Assembly: GCA_958299035.1 (NCBI GenBank)
Contig: CATQJL010000305.1
Span: forward strand, 28,834,040-28,898,039
DNA length: 64,000 bases
Source of the DNA: Cylicocyclus nassatus
Taxonomy: Eukaryota > Nematoda > Chromadorea > Rhabditida > Strongylidae
Reading direction: 5' to 3'
The position numbers and the translations under genes were made by a program. The notes under the pieces are model-generated. The model was not told the DNA's origin, did not search any database, and was given only the letters and a program-made list of their open reading frames with translations. This document shows positions 1-12,500 of the stretch, one piece after another (position 1 is the stretch's first letter; every line of letters starts with the position of its first letter).

Positions 1-1106
1 ATGTGGATGTTTTACGGGAGTTCAGGCGTGAAGTTCGCTTACATCTTTCTCCTCTTAGCCTATTTTTCTCTTCTTAACTTCTTAACTTGTGGTTTTGAAG
101 ATCTCATTCTCTTTCTTAATGACTCTTGAAAACCTCGAAATCCCAGATGTGACTTCCATCTTCACTAACTATCGACCTTTCTAGAATCTACTCTTTTTCA
201 ATCGAGTTTTTCTGCCATGCCGCTCTCTTTTCTGTTCGTTTGAGAGACGTTTGGATGATTATGGGACGGCTGACAAATCCACATTGATTCATCTCTTGTG
301 TGTGTTGTGTGTGTATATGTGGCACTCTCGCCTCCTCTTCGACGGATGACTGTGTGCGTGCCTCTGCATCTCGATTACACTCCGTATTATATTACTAATG
401 AGAAAGCAATCTGCAGCTCCTCAAAATTTGATATCGTTTGAAACTTTTCTTTCGGGTGAAATTTTGGTTGCTCCAGCCTGTTGCAGTGCATCTGTTGGTT
501 CGTAAAATTTGATTTCAAGCAAAACGCTGCTAGCACATACAGATTGGATTCACGTGTCCGGGACATGTCCCTATTTCCTCCAGCTGATTATGCAATCTCG
601 TTTTTACAACATTTCTTCGCATGCACAATTCTTTTCAATACCGGCTGCGTTCGCGTCTTCCAAGGAGCTTGGGTCTTTTTTCTGAAGTATGCATCGCGTT
701 TCGCTCCCTTTGAAATTTTGAAGATTCAATTCCTTCTTTATAACGCCGCTATCTCATCGGCTTTTTTTTGTGCTACTGCTACTTTAGTTGACCTTTCCTG
801 TCATGCGGAGGCCAAAAGGATAGCAGATTTATAGATTGCATCTCTGCGAGTGAAACACAACCCAGAATTCTTCTATTGTTATGAACCAAAGGTTCTTTTC
901 ATTTTGTTTAGTGATTGATATGAGGGGGCTCGGATGCTAAGAGACCTACTATGGTGGAAGAGAATTGAAAATGCTATAGTTTCGTTAACTAGTGAATCAG
1001 TAAACCAAAGGTGCTAGATTTGCAGGAGCGTTCGCTGCGGGAGCCGCGCGGTTTCCCGCAATCTCACTTTTTTTGGATAGGCATGACGATTCTTATATAT
1101 AGATAG

Positions 1107-1752
1107 CAGTGACGGTCCGAGGGATGGGTCGCCAGATTTTTGAAATTTACTTATGTGGGCTATAAAAGTGTGCAGGTGACTTGTTTATACTTGTAAATAA
1201 TCAAAATAATTTTTAAAATTTTTAAAAAATTCGAACTAGCCCTGGAAAATTTTTTTTCGGGTTTGGGCCCACAAAAATTTTGGGAAGCGCCCAAAAATTT
1301 TTTCTCGGAGTGCGTGGCGAACGTTACGCTCCTTAAAGGCAGCGTCCAGGCAGATCTGGACTTATGGGAATTTCACGCGGAAAGTAATTTTGGGCCCTTA
1401 CTAAGTCACTGCCCAAGCGGTAGCGCAGGTGACTCACTAACGGCTGAGATATCCCTCCAAACTGGATTCCAGGGTCATATTCGCATGGATTCGTGACACT
1501 TTCACGCCAGAACCCACACTTTGCGCCATGAGTCCATGCGGAACGATCCCGGGGTCCAGTTTCGAGGAGAGTATCTTAGCCATTAGAGCACTACCTGAGC
1601 TGACGGTTGGGCAGTGGCTTAATTGGAGCTCTAAAATTACTATCCACATGAGATCCCAATGTGTTTAGGCTTGCCTGGACGTTGTGTTTAACTCAGAAAA
1701 ATTTTTTGTCCCCCCCCCCCCTCCCCGGTCCGAAATCCTGGGACCACCTCTG
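1107..1752. mobile_element. hAT-like element with 8-bp duplication, split by a TTAA insertion
   Basis: CAGTGACGGTCCGAGG at the left resembles the inverse of the right end CCTGGGACCACCTCTG, and ATAGATAG flanks both ends (1099-1106, 1753-1760). The right flank continues as a GATA microsatellite, which weakens the duplication argument. The family A element at 1337-1687 lies inside and must be younger. Confidence 0.55.
1337..1687. mobile_element. TTAA-flanked MITE, family A, copy 1
   Basis: AGGCAGCGTCCAGGCAGATC after TTAA (1333-1336) and ...GCCTGGACGTTGTGT before TTAA (1688-1691). The first bases and inner blocks (TCTGGACTTATGGGA, CACTGCCCAAGCGG) match the copy at 39278-39540. More diverged and longer than that copy. 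Confidence 0.75.
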
Positions 1753-1774
1753 ATAGATAGATAGATAGATAGAT
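1753..1774. repeat. GATA microsatellite
   Basis: Five or more copies of ATAG/GATA at the right edge of the hAT-like element. Confidence 0.85.
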
Positions 1775-2560
1775 TGATCATATAAAATATCCTTGCTTCC
1801 GTTCTTTTCTTTTCAGTGTTTCATGTTTATGAAAACGTTTCTTGCGCAACATATTTGCAGGAAAATGCTAGCACAGTCATTATAAAGCATCTTCGCTGCG
1901 TTCCCCATAAATGTGTTATCGGCATGTTTTTTAGAGCAAATATAATCCATGATTTAATTAGGACTTCTTCATACTTACTACATTTAAATTCGTAACTCGA
2001 TGTCACTAATCACCCTATGAGCGTGCGGCGTTTTTTGTTCGTTCCATAAAAAATACAACTGCCACTATCGTCTTCGTACTAACTACTTTCGATCTGTGAA
2101 GAATTTGTCCAGTTAACCTTTCATTTTTTTGCTGCGTGATAACTTGTTTCTCAGTTTGTTTACGCTGCATTTAGTTTGATTCAGAATGGGAGTCAGATGA
2201 CTGAAAGGTAATAGACTTCGTTTTAGCTCGAAATGTCTTTGTTTGTTTTGCGCTTGCAAACTGTGTGCAGTGATTTATGTTTTCTCTCGGTGATTAGAAG
2301 ATGACAGATGTATGTTCAGAACCAGTTTTCGAATCATTTTCATCATCTCACTTGCGTGTGGCTAATCGGTGTGCATGCTTGGCTAATCTTTAGAATAATA
2401 TTTGAGTTACCTGTTTTTTGCACGTTTGAATCGCCCTTCCACTCTTTTCATAGTCGTTGACTGTTATTTCTAACACTAGATGCAATTCTCTGTCATTCAA
2501 ATGAGTCTGAACTTCTTTTTATTTTACGAGAAAAAGTACTGTCTGGTAGATTGAATAACT

Positions 2561-2738
2561 GATATGGTGCACCTGCGGTACGGACAACACTTGTGCGTGA
2601 GAAACTGAAATTGTCCTGTGAAGTAAGGGGAGTTGAGATGTAAGCTCCATGGCAATTTCTTACGAGTTACACGTCTGCACCACAAGCTGGCGATCATTTC
2701 CCGCGCAAGTGTTGTCGGCACCGCAGGTGCATACCATC
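2561..2738. mobile_element. Inverted-repeat MITE, 178 bp
   Basis: GATATGGTGCACCTGCGGTA and the block GGACAACACTTGTGCG are mirrored by CGCGCAAGTGTTGTCGGCAC and CGCAGGTGCATACCATC. Arms of about 37 bp with few mismatches; interior non-coding. Confidence 0.7.
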
Positions 2739-5700
2739 AGATCAATTACAGTGTAGGCGTTTCTATAAAGAATTGGTGTTTACACCTTTTCGCCTGGGCT
2801 GCAAATGATTTTTTTTTGAGATCACCAAATCATGGCGTTTGAAAGGAAAATTCTTTTCCGTCACACCGTTCAGAATTTTGCCCTCATAAAGCCTTGAGTC
2901 AGTCGGGTCTGAGGATTTTTTGTGGTCCAGTGAAGTTTTTGAAGGATTTCTTCACATTCTGCTAGATAATGTCACAGCCGTCATCATAACACATCCATGT
3001 CGCTCCCCTTGATATGCGCAACAATTTGTTCATGAATATTTTGCCGTATTCTAGCTTTAAAAATTCATGTGAGCCGTTTGTGTTCGCCCTCTAGTTTATC
3101 ACGTCTTAAAGTATGCGCTTAATCAATTGAGAAAAGGGCACGCGGCTGTTGTGTGAACATATGGTGAGCTAGTTGAGGACAGTGTTCTCGGCTTTGTTCA
3201 ACCTGCACGTCTGGCCGCCTTTACTGCCATCTAAATTGTACCTGGATGCGACGCTGTTTATCCAGTCTTTTGATGGTGTAGGTGATTTATTTATGTGTTG
3301 GACACCTCCCATGTACTGCCTAGAAAATCTAAAATTCTCTATGATTGAGTAGCAATTTACAAACCAACAAATAAAATTCTATGTGGACTGTTTCACGATC
3401 GCGAAATTTGACATCTTGATCGTCTATCATTGATAAAATTAAAACGGATCTACCTGGTTTTTTTTTCTTTCCTTTCCTATCTAGTAGCTGAAGAGGATGC
3501 GCTAGCTTCCAGTCAACACAACTGGCTAAAAGCTGGAAAGATTGTCTTGACGGTCCTCTGCTTCTTTCAGCTTTTGGCGTCGTTGTGCTTGGCCGTAAGC
3601 GTGCGACCATGAATAACACCTCCACTTTCATCTTGGTTTTAGCGACATGAACGGATCATATGAATATCTCCCACCTACATACATCACTTGGAGGAAAGAA
3701 GATTCCATCCTTTGAATCACTTCCTGAAGCAGAAAAAATCACTGCCGAATGGGATAAGGCGAGATCTTGTTCTTACCTCATTCATAACCCAGGATACTCG
3801 AGTAGATGTTATCTGCACACTGGGCTAGCAGGACTTGCGCCTTTCCCACATCGTTTTGTACAAAAAGAAGCTACTTAAGATCGCGTTTGAAGACCGTACC
3901 CACTTGTACCAGGTGAAGATCTGTCTGAGCTTTCTTTTGATGTGCAAAAACATCTAATTTCCTTCTGATGTCGAAGCGTTTCAACGAAGAGTGGCTTTGC
4001 GGGACGGAGTTGTCAAATGCTCCCATAGCAGGCGGAGCGCCCATCCCGCACATTCGCGATGGCCTACAAGTGCGAGAGAATTTGTAACACATTTTTCTTT
4101 GCGCATGCGTACATTCGAAGTAGTCGCTACCGCGGCAGCTGAAGGTCTGACTCATTCGCACAGCGCTCGAAGGGTGATGAAACATATCTTCAATGTTTTT
4201 ACCCGTCTCTAACTTCATACTTCGACTTTGACATTTTCGACTCAGCGCGACGAAAATGCCCGAGAAAGGCAAAAAAGAGTTGAGTATTGCTATATGTTTT
4301 CTTTCCTCCTTCGATCCCGGTCGTACCTCGCGCGATTGCGGAAAAAGCGACATCGTTGGCGATCTGATAGATGTTATCTACCGCACACAGATCTCGAATG
4401 CACATGCTCTCAGCTTCTATAAGTTAATGCGAGCGTGTCGAATTTTGCTTACCGAGAGTGCGCTAACAGGAATCACTGGTCATCGTAGCAATACCATATC
4501 GCGCAGCTACTGAAATCGTGCGAGGTATGACCGGTGTCCGGCACGTAAAACAGTTTGTGCACTCCATGCGCTGTGCAACGCGTACGAGTCACTTGCAGAC
4601 AGAAATTTCTGGTCCTGTGAAGCGCATACATCATGCAGAATCTGTACGATTGACTCGCGCAGGCAGAGTCAAAAGACACCTTCGTTTCTTTAGCCGAAAA
4701 GAATCTGAATGTATGCCGCGACGCAGTTCTTCAATGGGAAAATGACATGCAGCCTTCACTAGCAAATCGCTCTTGAGTGTTTTGCAGGTAGCCTCTGCGG
4801 TTATCCAGTTTCCTCCTCCTCCTCACTTGCAGATGAATCTCCTACTTGTCATCAGCTGTATCTTTGCAGCTCAGGTTCTTCTCCTGGTACTGGCTGCTTC
4901 TGCTGCTGCCGTCAGCGGTGCGTGTGGGGCCTGGGCTGGCTTAGCCGGAGGGGCGCACGTCGATTATGTTGTTCGGCTAGTCCATTAACTACTCTCTCGT
5001 GTGTGTGCGCTCTCCACTCAGCCGGCACGCTTTTCCGAGTCGTCTCAACCTCCTTCGACTTCATCATATGCCGACATAAATTCACACCTACGCTTCAATA
5101 GAATCCGCTCCACTAACAGCTGTAGACACACATATTTCTTCTTATTGTGCACTGCGAAAAGATCTATGAAGATTTATTCCCATCCATTCTACTCAGCGTC
5201 AGTGTCCGGTAATTTTGGTAGTGGATGATTCATGAGCCTTTTTTTATCGCTATATCGACGCTGAAAATACCATGGTAAAAATATACCTGTTCTGTGGTAA
5301 TTGGCTGGCACTGTGCGTTTGATACTTTCAAAAAACTGCAAATATTCTGCTGGCCGATGTATTCTATCAAAAGCGGAACATTTGTAGTGTTCGGCTGCAC
5401 AAACATTCTGTCTCGCTACTTGTTTGACAATCGATTTTATGAGCCACGGTTTTTCACACTCTATACAACCCATTAAAGTGAGTGATAAGCAATACGGGGA
5501 CAGTATCTGTATCAGTGGTATTCAAGTTAGTCATTGAAATGACTTTAATTACTACAGTTATGTTTCTTTTTGCAAAGTGACGAAAAAATCTGCGAATGTT
5601 TGAGCAAAACTTTCACTTCAATCTTCGAAAAGTATTTTTTGCAAAGAAAATCGCTACCTTTACTTGAGGTATGGTGAAATCGGAGCGATGCGCTGTTCCC

Positions 5701-8448
5701 GTTCTTTTTCACGGTGGGCATACTGTATCAGCAACTTTCGTTTGAACTGATCAAGTTGTGGTGTTTGTGTGTAAAAGTAGCTAGTTGAGCGTTGCAAGTA
5801 CTTCCTTCCAGAGATTTGGTCAAGGTAAGTTTTTTGACAGAGCTGTAGGACTAGATCTGAAGACTCATTTTGTTCTATATGGGGGTCCTTTTGGATGTAG
5901 CGCTGAATTTTTTCTGGGGATTTTTAGGTATGGATATAGCACTTTCTCTATGCTTGTTTCCGCCTAATCCTTCCTTTCTTAACCGAGCAGAATTCACGAG
6001 ACCACACAACTGCGTCGTTGTCTTGCTATCTTATCATCCGTATTGTTCAGCTTTGACGTCCTTGCGTTGTTTAACGAAACGCGCAACTGACTGCCTGTCT
6101 GCCTGACTGAACAAAAAAGAAACGGTTAGCGGTGATATAGTCTTCACTGTGTGATGAGCAAGAATGTGCTGGCCTAGCACTTTCGGCTTTGTGTCTAGCT
6201 TTTCTCACGTCGGTATAAGCGTTTTTTCACTGACAGCATTCTAGGTATTGCATTTCTTAGCGATCTGCGTTTTCCTCGCTCAAACGCTAACGAAATTGCG
6301 TTCGCTTTTTTTCTCATTGTTGCCAGTGAAAATGCGCATGTTTTGAGAGTAATTCTGAAAATTTTTTTACAGAAAAGATCCTATTCCATGAAAAAGGATT
6401 TGGGCTGAAAAATGGCACTTAAATTCCTTGCCTCTTACGGTTGGGAGAGTTGGAATAGCCCTCCATCTAAAAATGTGAAAAGATGATTGTCATCTTTTAC
6501 GTATTATTTCCCACTCATTTTTTCATTTTGCTCATCGTAAATCCCTTTTCTTCTTCATCTTTCTTCCCGCTTTTGTAATCTTTAGATTGGTCTCATTGGA
6601 ACTTGAATGTGGTTTATTGAAGATTGTAATGTTTAGCTTGAAACGTAACATTTCAGTCTAAGTTTGACTTTTGTAACAGTTGTCTTTAAAAATTTGAGTG
6701 TGAAAAATTCAAATGCGTTCTTTTCTTGAATTTTGATGCATTTTGCGCCTTCGCTACCAATCAATCGCTCTTTCCGTTTTATACCTGGCAATTTCTGCAG
6801 CTTCTCAACTGTCATTGGCAATATTTGTACGTGGCGTACAGAGTGTTTGTTTGATGATAAGACGTCGTCTCCCGATTTTCATACGGAAAGTAATAGCAAA
6901 TCGATCAGAACGATATTGTACTCTTTTCATGTTCTCGAAACTCATTAGACTGTTTTTACCGAAAAAATAGTGTCTTGTGCTGTTTTGCTTGACTAGATTC
7001 TAAGTTAAAAGTGAGAGTGATTTGTGATCGAGTAACAGTGCCAGGAGGTAACTGAATTCCTTAAAACTCGTTTAAGATGAAATGAGTGGGCTGGTTTAAA
7101 AATTATGGTCAATCTTTATTGCTCGTAAAATATTGTATTTCTTTTAGTGATTTTTTTGTTCTTTCCTCATGCTATGTTTTTCTGGTTTGGATTTTTACTA
7201 GTAAAATAACACCGCCCAATTTAATGGGCACATGTTTAAGTCCATAAATGGGTGTATTTTTATCAAACATCAGTAGAGTTGAAAAAACATGGAAAAGTGA
7301 TAAAATGTTGATTTTAATGATGCGAATCAGATATGCTCTACACATCTGAGCCAACGCTCTACTTTTCATTTCATCATACGTAAGTAGAATGGTAACTTTA
7401 TCATGATAAAGCTTTGCGACACAAAAACTTCAAAATTTGCACGATTTTGACTCCATCCGACTCTCGCCACGCCCCTTCCTGACTTGCATCCCAGATTTTC
7501 TTCGGAAGCTCATAGACGCTAATGATAATGATTAGTTTCGATAACTTAGTTCTTACCAAACTGGACCTCTTTCAAAAGCTGATTTATGTCGTTTCTCGCA
7601 ATTTTTAACTTCTTGGCAACAGCATCTCGAAGCCATTTGTACAAAAGATTGATATCGCATCTCGGCCGTTTCTTTTTCAACGACGATTCAGTCATTCCAA
7701 TATTTCATGCACATCCATCAATGATTCATGGTTATATCCTTCGTATTCTAAATCATTACACATTTCATTGCGTATCTCCCATCTATTTTTCTCGTTTCGG
7801 TTAACTTCAGGTTGTAATACGCAATTTGAAATATGACCCTGCAATTTTCAGGTACAACCTACGGGGCATGAGAACAGTGGTGCAGGAATAGTGGTGGTTT
7901 TGCCGGTATTCTGTGTACGATCACTTCGTGTACGATAGTGTGTCATCTAGTCTGTTTGTGCTGTGCGTGGTGTGCTGCCCCCAGGGAAAGGGAGTTGGTC
8001 TCCGACAAGGTTGGTTTGTGCACAATTTGCCCGTATTGTTTACATTTTCGATTAATGTATCCGATTTCATTTCAATTTCCTCCACAGTTTTTTCGATACA
8101 GTGAGTAAATGTAAAGTAATCTATACCTTAATGTATTCGTTACTGGATAGGTTGATTATGAGTGTTTCAGTAATATTGAGTAGGTATAAAAATACCTCTG
8201 CTTTTCGTTATTGCCGAGCCATTTTGATTTTTTTATTATCGAAGTCTTAGTTCTACTCTACTTAGATTTGCCTAGAGTTGCTATCTGGCCTGTAACTAAG
8301 CAGATTGGAATATTTTTAACTTCATGTGATTGCCGAATACTTTCAAATTTAAGCTCATTAACTGGTCGTCTAAGGGCGTTTATTTGAAGAAAGGGGAAGG
8401 GCTGGCATTCTTTTGCTCTTGTTTTCCTCTTCTGCATCATAGGCATGC

Positions 8449-8625
8449 GCCATACTCCGATCCGTTTGATCCATTTGATCCACTTGATCCGCTTGATCCC
8501 TTTCGCTATTGGTCAAAACATTGAACGGACCAATAGCGACGCGGATGTCCATTTGATGCTATTAATAATCACTGACTTGACCAATAGCGAAGTGGATAAA
8601 GTGGATCAAATGGATCAAGTATGGC
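8449..8625. mobile_element. Foldback element with 9-bp TTGATCCAT-type tandem arms
   Basis: After GCCATACT the left arm is five 9-bp units of the TGATCCATT type, then TCGCTATTGGTCAA. The right arm is the inverse (TTGACCAATAGCGA ... GGATCAAATGGATCAAGTAT GGC). Repeated Asp-Pro or Leu-Ile frames in it are products of the 9-bp period. Confidence 0.75.
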
Positions 8626-9497
8626 TGTGCCTTGCTGAACTACGTTACTTTTCACTTTTTTTTTCATTATGTGCGTAGGTGGGGGGGGGGGTGTTATTTT
8701 ATAATCGCTGTGTCCGATAGTAGGATGCAGTAGCGGCAAATCTCTGGCATCATTATTGCCTAGCCCATAAAATCGTCATAAGCGAAGCATTTTCTCCTCA
8801 TGCGTTCTCTAACACGTCCCGATCGATGAGGTTTTTGTGAAGAAAGCGGGAAAACGTCTTCCCGAGGATTACATCCTTCCACTGCAATGCTTTGATGCAC
8901 AAAGTGCATATGAGCAGTGTCGAGCGAGAGAAATGTGGCAATGTGGCACGTAGCCATCACACTCGCATCCTTTAACGCTAAGACTGCTACTGAGAAAAAC
9001 ACGAAAGGGGAAGGGAAGTGAAAGTTGGATTTTGAAAATGAGAATTTTGCTTTCAAACTCGCGCCATGTAAAAATTCTTGACAGATAATTATTTGGCATC
9101 GTTTTTGTTCAAATCTGTCTGTGAATATCGGGAAGCTTTGGTTATCGATTTCACATCAGATTGTTGCACTTCGCTTCAATAATTTTTTCTTACTCGTTTA
9201 GCGCATGCTGTTGTACGATTTGCTGAGTCATCGGTGATCTATACAAATATGGCTCTTATTGTTAGTACCAATTATCCTTGTTCTCTAGTTCATTCCACAA
9301 TTTTTGCCGATTTTCTTTCTCATGCTACAAAGTTTCTAAAGAGTTTTTGAGGGGATGACAGAGCAAAAATTTGCTTCAAAGCAGCGCTGGCAAAAGCTCC
9401 GTCACAGGCCAGTCACATTTTTCAGTCATTCCAAGAGTTCTCAAAAATTTGTTATTTTGCAAATTGAGCAGAGTTTTATCTGATTCTGTTACCTTCA

Positions 9498-9508
9498 GAA
9501 TCAAAATG
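9498..9508 (+). promoter_or_regulatory. Likely acceptor site just upstream of the PMCA start codon
   Basis: A pyrimidine-rich stretch ending in TTCAG (AG at 9497-9498) lies only 7 nt before the ATG at 9506. In nematodes such an acceptor this close to the start is typical of SL1 trans-splicing. It could equally be the 3' splice site of an upstream untranslated exon. No promoter motif was identified. Confidence 0.45.
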
Positions 9509-9558
9509 GGCGAGTATGGTGCCTCGGTGGAGGAGCTCCGCGCCCTCATGGAGTACAG
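9506..9558 (+). CDS. mca-3: PMCA exon 1 (start codon; N-terminal 17 codons)
   Basis: Begins ATGGGCGAGTATGG and encodes [17 protein letters not shown], a typical nematode PMCA N-terminus. It ends in phase 2 at AG|GTTTGT, and the split Arg codon is completed by exon 2. The ATG is preceded by AAA, a good nematode start context, and by a splice acceptor 7 nt upstream. Confidence 0.88.
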
Positions 9559-12500
9559 GTTTGTTGATTGTTTTTAGATTATCAATATTACTTGTGAAGT
9601 AAGAAAAATAATGTTCTGTTTGTAAATGAGTGACAGCATAGATGACACTCTTTTAAAACGACAGTTGTGAAATAAAAAAAATGCTTTGAATGCTCTACTT
9701 CATTTATCTTGTCTGTCATGTCTGTATCTCAAAATTTACATTCAAAATTACATCTCGAAATCATCACGGTCAAAATTCGTTTGATTTGTCTTTTATTGCT
9801 GTACAGGTGTAAAAGTGACTTGACACTATCTCGCTTCCATAGTTGCTTTCGTGCTTACTAGATCCGTAGTTACCTAAACATAAGTTCTTGTTGCCGGGGT
9901 AAAAATTTCCTTCATTTTTCGGTCCGGGGTAAATCGATGCCCAGTTAGAAGCCCTTTTTACAGTGGTAAAGTGCGTTGAAGAGCGAGGGGACTTGAAGAT
10001 GATGCCAAGTCCACTCTTTTGAACTGAGGTATAATCTAGCTATAGTGGAACAGTTTCTGCTTTACACTTTTTTCTTTGAGCGTGGAGAAGATTCTTATCA
10101 GTTTCAAATGCGTACTTATGGCAAGGGATTAGAGTTTACGAAGGCTTAGTAACAGCACAATCATGTGCTTGCATCCATGCTGGCCAGGGCCTTGTTATCA
10201 ACTTATCATATCAGTTTTTCGAAGCTCGTGCATGGTGTAATGCTGTGCGTGTTGTGTTACAGCGAAATGCTGAAGCATCGGCTAGAGAGACTTCTCATTT
10301 CATGGGTTAGATGGATATCGAGTGATGAGGGTGTGGTCATCAAAGACTCGAAGAGTCACGCTCTAAAGAGTTATCACTGATGGGCATAGACATTTTGAGT
10401 GGGAATTTCAGACTTCCTGGCAGTTTTCTGGGACTAGGATGAAGACATTCTATTACTTTTGGGCAGAACCTATAGAGAAAAGATTTGAGGCCTGAGGCTT
10501 GCATTTTTTTCTTGTTCGAGCCGCAGCACCTGCTCTTGCCAGTCGAGCAGAGCTGTTATTGTTATTGTAGAGCGGAAGCAATAGAAGAAGTGATAGATTG
10601 CGACTTAACATTTGTTCGGTTTTTGCAGCTCGCAAGGCCTTGATCAGGAGTTCTGTGAAAAATTTTCTTGGGGTAGAGTGGAAGGGGTAGTAGGATTGAG
10701 ATAGTAATAATGAAGTATCTCGTTGCCGAGGAAATGTACCAAAGCTGTATTTTTTCGGAAGGCAGAACTTTTCTACGAAAGTACCAGGAAGCAAAATGCA
10801 CAGTTTCGTGTCAAAATTGCATTTTTCATCTGTGAATGTTGCCTGCATGATATTGCAAAAGAGTGTTGCAGTCATGAATCATCAAACATTTTTTCCTCTA
10901 GTCTATTTATATTTCGCCATCGATCATGGCCAATAGCCAGCTGACTCATCATCATCTTCTCATCTCAAATTCTTTTAGGGGTGCGGAAGCAAAAGAAAAG
11001 ATCGACGCCGACTATGGCGGCATCACGGGTTTATGTGAACGGCTGAAAACCGACCCAAACAGCGGTATACCGAATACATCTACCGAATTGGAACGACGGC
11101 GTGCCGTATTCGGTGCGAACGAAATCCCACCACATCCACCTAAATGCTTTTTACAATTAGTCTGGGAAGCTTTACAGGTGAGATTTTGGGATTTGTTTCT
11201 GCTATGCTTGAGATATCTGTGTTGTTTGTGAGGTTTGGGGATGAGAGGGTGTACCGGGTCAAGACAGTTTCATGTCATAAACTTATTCTTTTGAACATTC
11301 GCCAACTTCGCTGACTCATCTCAATCTTCATATGGCCCAAAATAGATGTGGTTTGAACTAGGTAACCAGTCACCAGGAAACAGAAATTAACAGTTTCTTG
11401 GTGACTTACTCAACCTGTTTTGTCGAATAGGCTGGGTAACTGAGCCTTATCTGTGCAAGATTCTGTCAAACATGCATGGGGTCAAATCGTACTGAGCCCA
11501 TACAAATTTTTTTCAAATAGGATTGCTACGGTGCTGCTGCTTCTGTAATAATTTGAACTAGCCACCGTCAGTAGAGATTTTTTGACTTGTTGAAGGCGGG
11601 GGGGGGGGGGGGGGAAGAGGCGTTGTTAAAAATATTTTGGGAGGAAAAGTTGTCATATTCGAAAGGATATGAATTCGAAACTCAATTTTTTTTTATATGA
11701 CGACAGTGGTGCAATAATGGGCAATTTTTGATTGATCTATCCTACCCTATTATAATTAGAAAAGGGGGGGGGGGGAGAGAGAGAGAGAAAATGGAAAGAA
11801 AGTTGTTTATATACCTAAAGAAGAATAACTCAGAAGTTTGAACTCTAAATGGCAAGCATACATTTTATCTCTCATGAAATGATTCTCAATGAGAAAACGA
11901 AGAGCAGTGATTTTCCAATTTTTCATCCTTTTGTTGTCTTATAACTTCTAGCCTCTTAATCTTTGCTCTGTTAATCAATTTTTTTACAAGTGTCGTCCTG
12001 ATTAGGACGTAACTTCCATGTTTGGACCCCCTCCTGCCCCTCCCGTCTCTCGCGGGATTCTTCTCAGGAAATATTTGCGATGCATACCTAATCCACGTGC
12101 GCGCTGCTCATTCTTTGAAGCTACTCATTTCCTCTGCTTTTTTTTCCATTTCGACTCAGCACATCGAAATCCGAAGCCTCAGCGTTTGCTAGTCTCTAGC
12201 TGTGTGCTCCCTGAGGGCCGCTTTGTTGAGCGGAGCGGACTAGACGGAAAAGAAGGAAGCAAGCGGGCGAGGGAGAGTAGCTTGCCATCTGCAAAGTGGA
12301 TATTGAGGGAGAAAAGCGGGATTTTGGTGGCTTTACAGGATTTTCATCATTGCATGGACTCGCTTAAATGTGATTAGCAAGGGTAATGTCGAACTTCTCC
12401 AAATTTTGTGAATTTCTTTATTTTTTTCTGCGAGGTGTTTATGGATTGTTGTAACGTTGGCTCGAATTCAAATCCTTAGTCGAAGTATAGCCGTCTGGAC

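Larger units (their letters stand above)
1..9505. other. Upstream region without a supported gene (9.5 kb)
   Basis: Contains the nested hAT/TTAA insertion at 1107-1752, a MITE at 2561-2738 and a 9-bp-repeat foldback at 8449-8625. An ATG-led frame at 4833-4988 starts with a hydrophobic leader (MNLLLVISCIFAAQ) after CTTGCAG and is the only host-like candidate, but too weak to call. No promoter was recognised. Confidence 0.55.

Noticed and set aside
481..834. 117-codon open frame near the left edge
   Set aside because: Lacks a proper ATG start, no domain or exon-like boundaries.
3871..4353. Minus-strand open frame of 160 codons
   Set aside because: No recognisable domain, no supporting splice signals, composition like random translation; the plus strand is also open here in several frames.
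4833..4988. Small ATG-led frame with hydrophobic leader (MNLLLVISCIFAAQ)
   Set aside because: Signal-peptide-like start after CTTGCAG, but only 51 codons, no recognisable mature domain and no partner exon found.
8330..8552. Asp-Pro and Leu-Ile repeat peptides
   Set aside because: Same explanation: a 9-bp tandem in a foldback element.
10453..10875. Minus-strand open frame of 140 codons in PMCA intron 1
   Set aside because: Low-complexity Leu/Asn/Ala content, no domain, antisense inside an intron.
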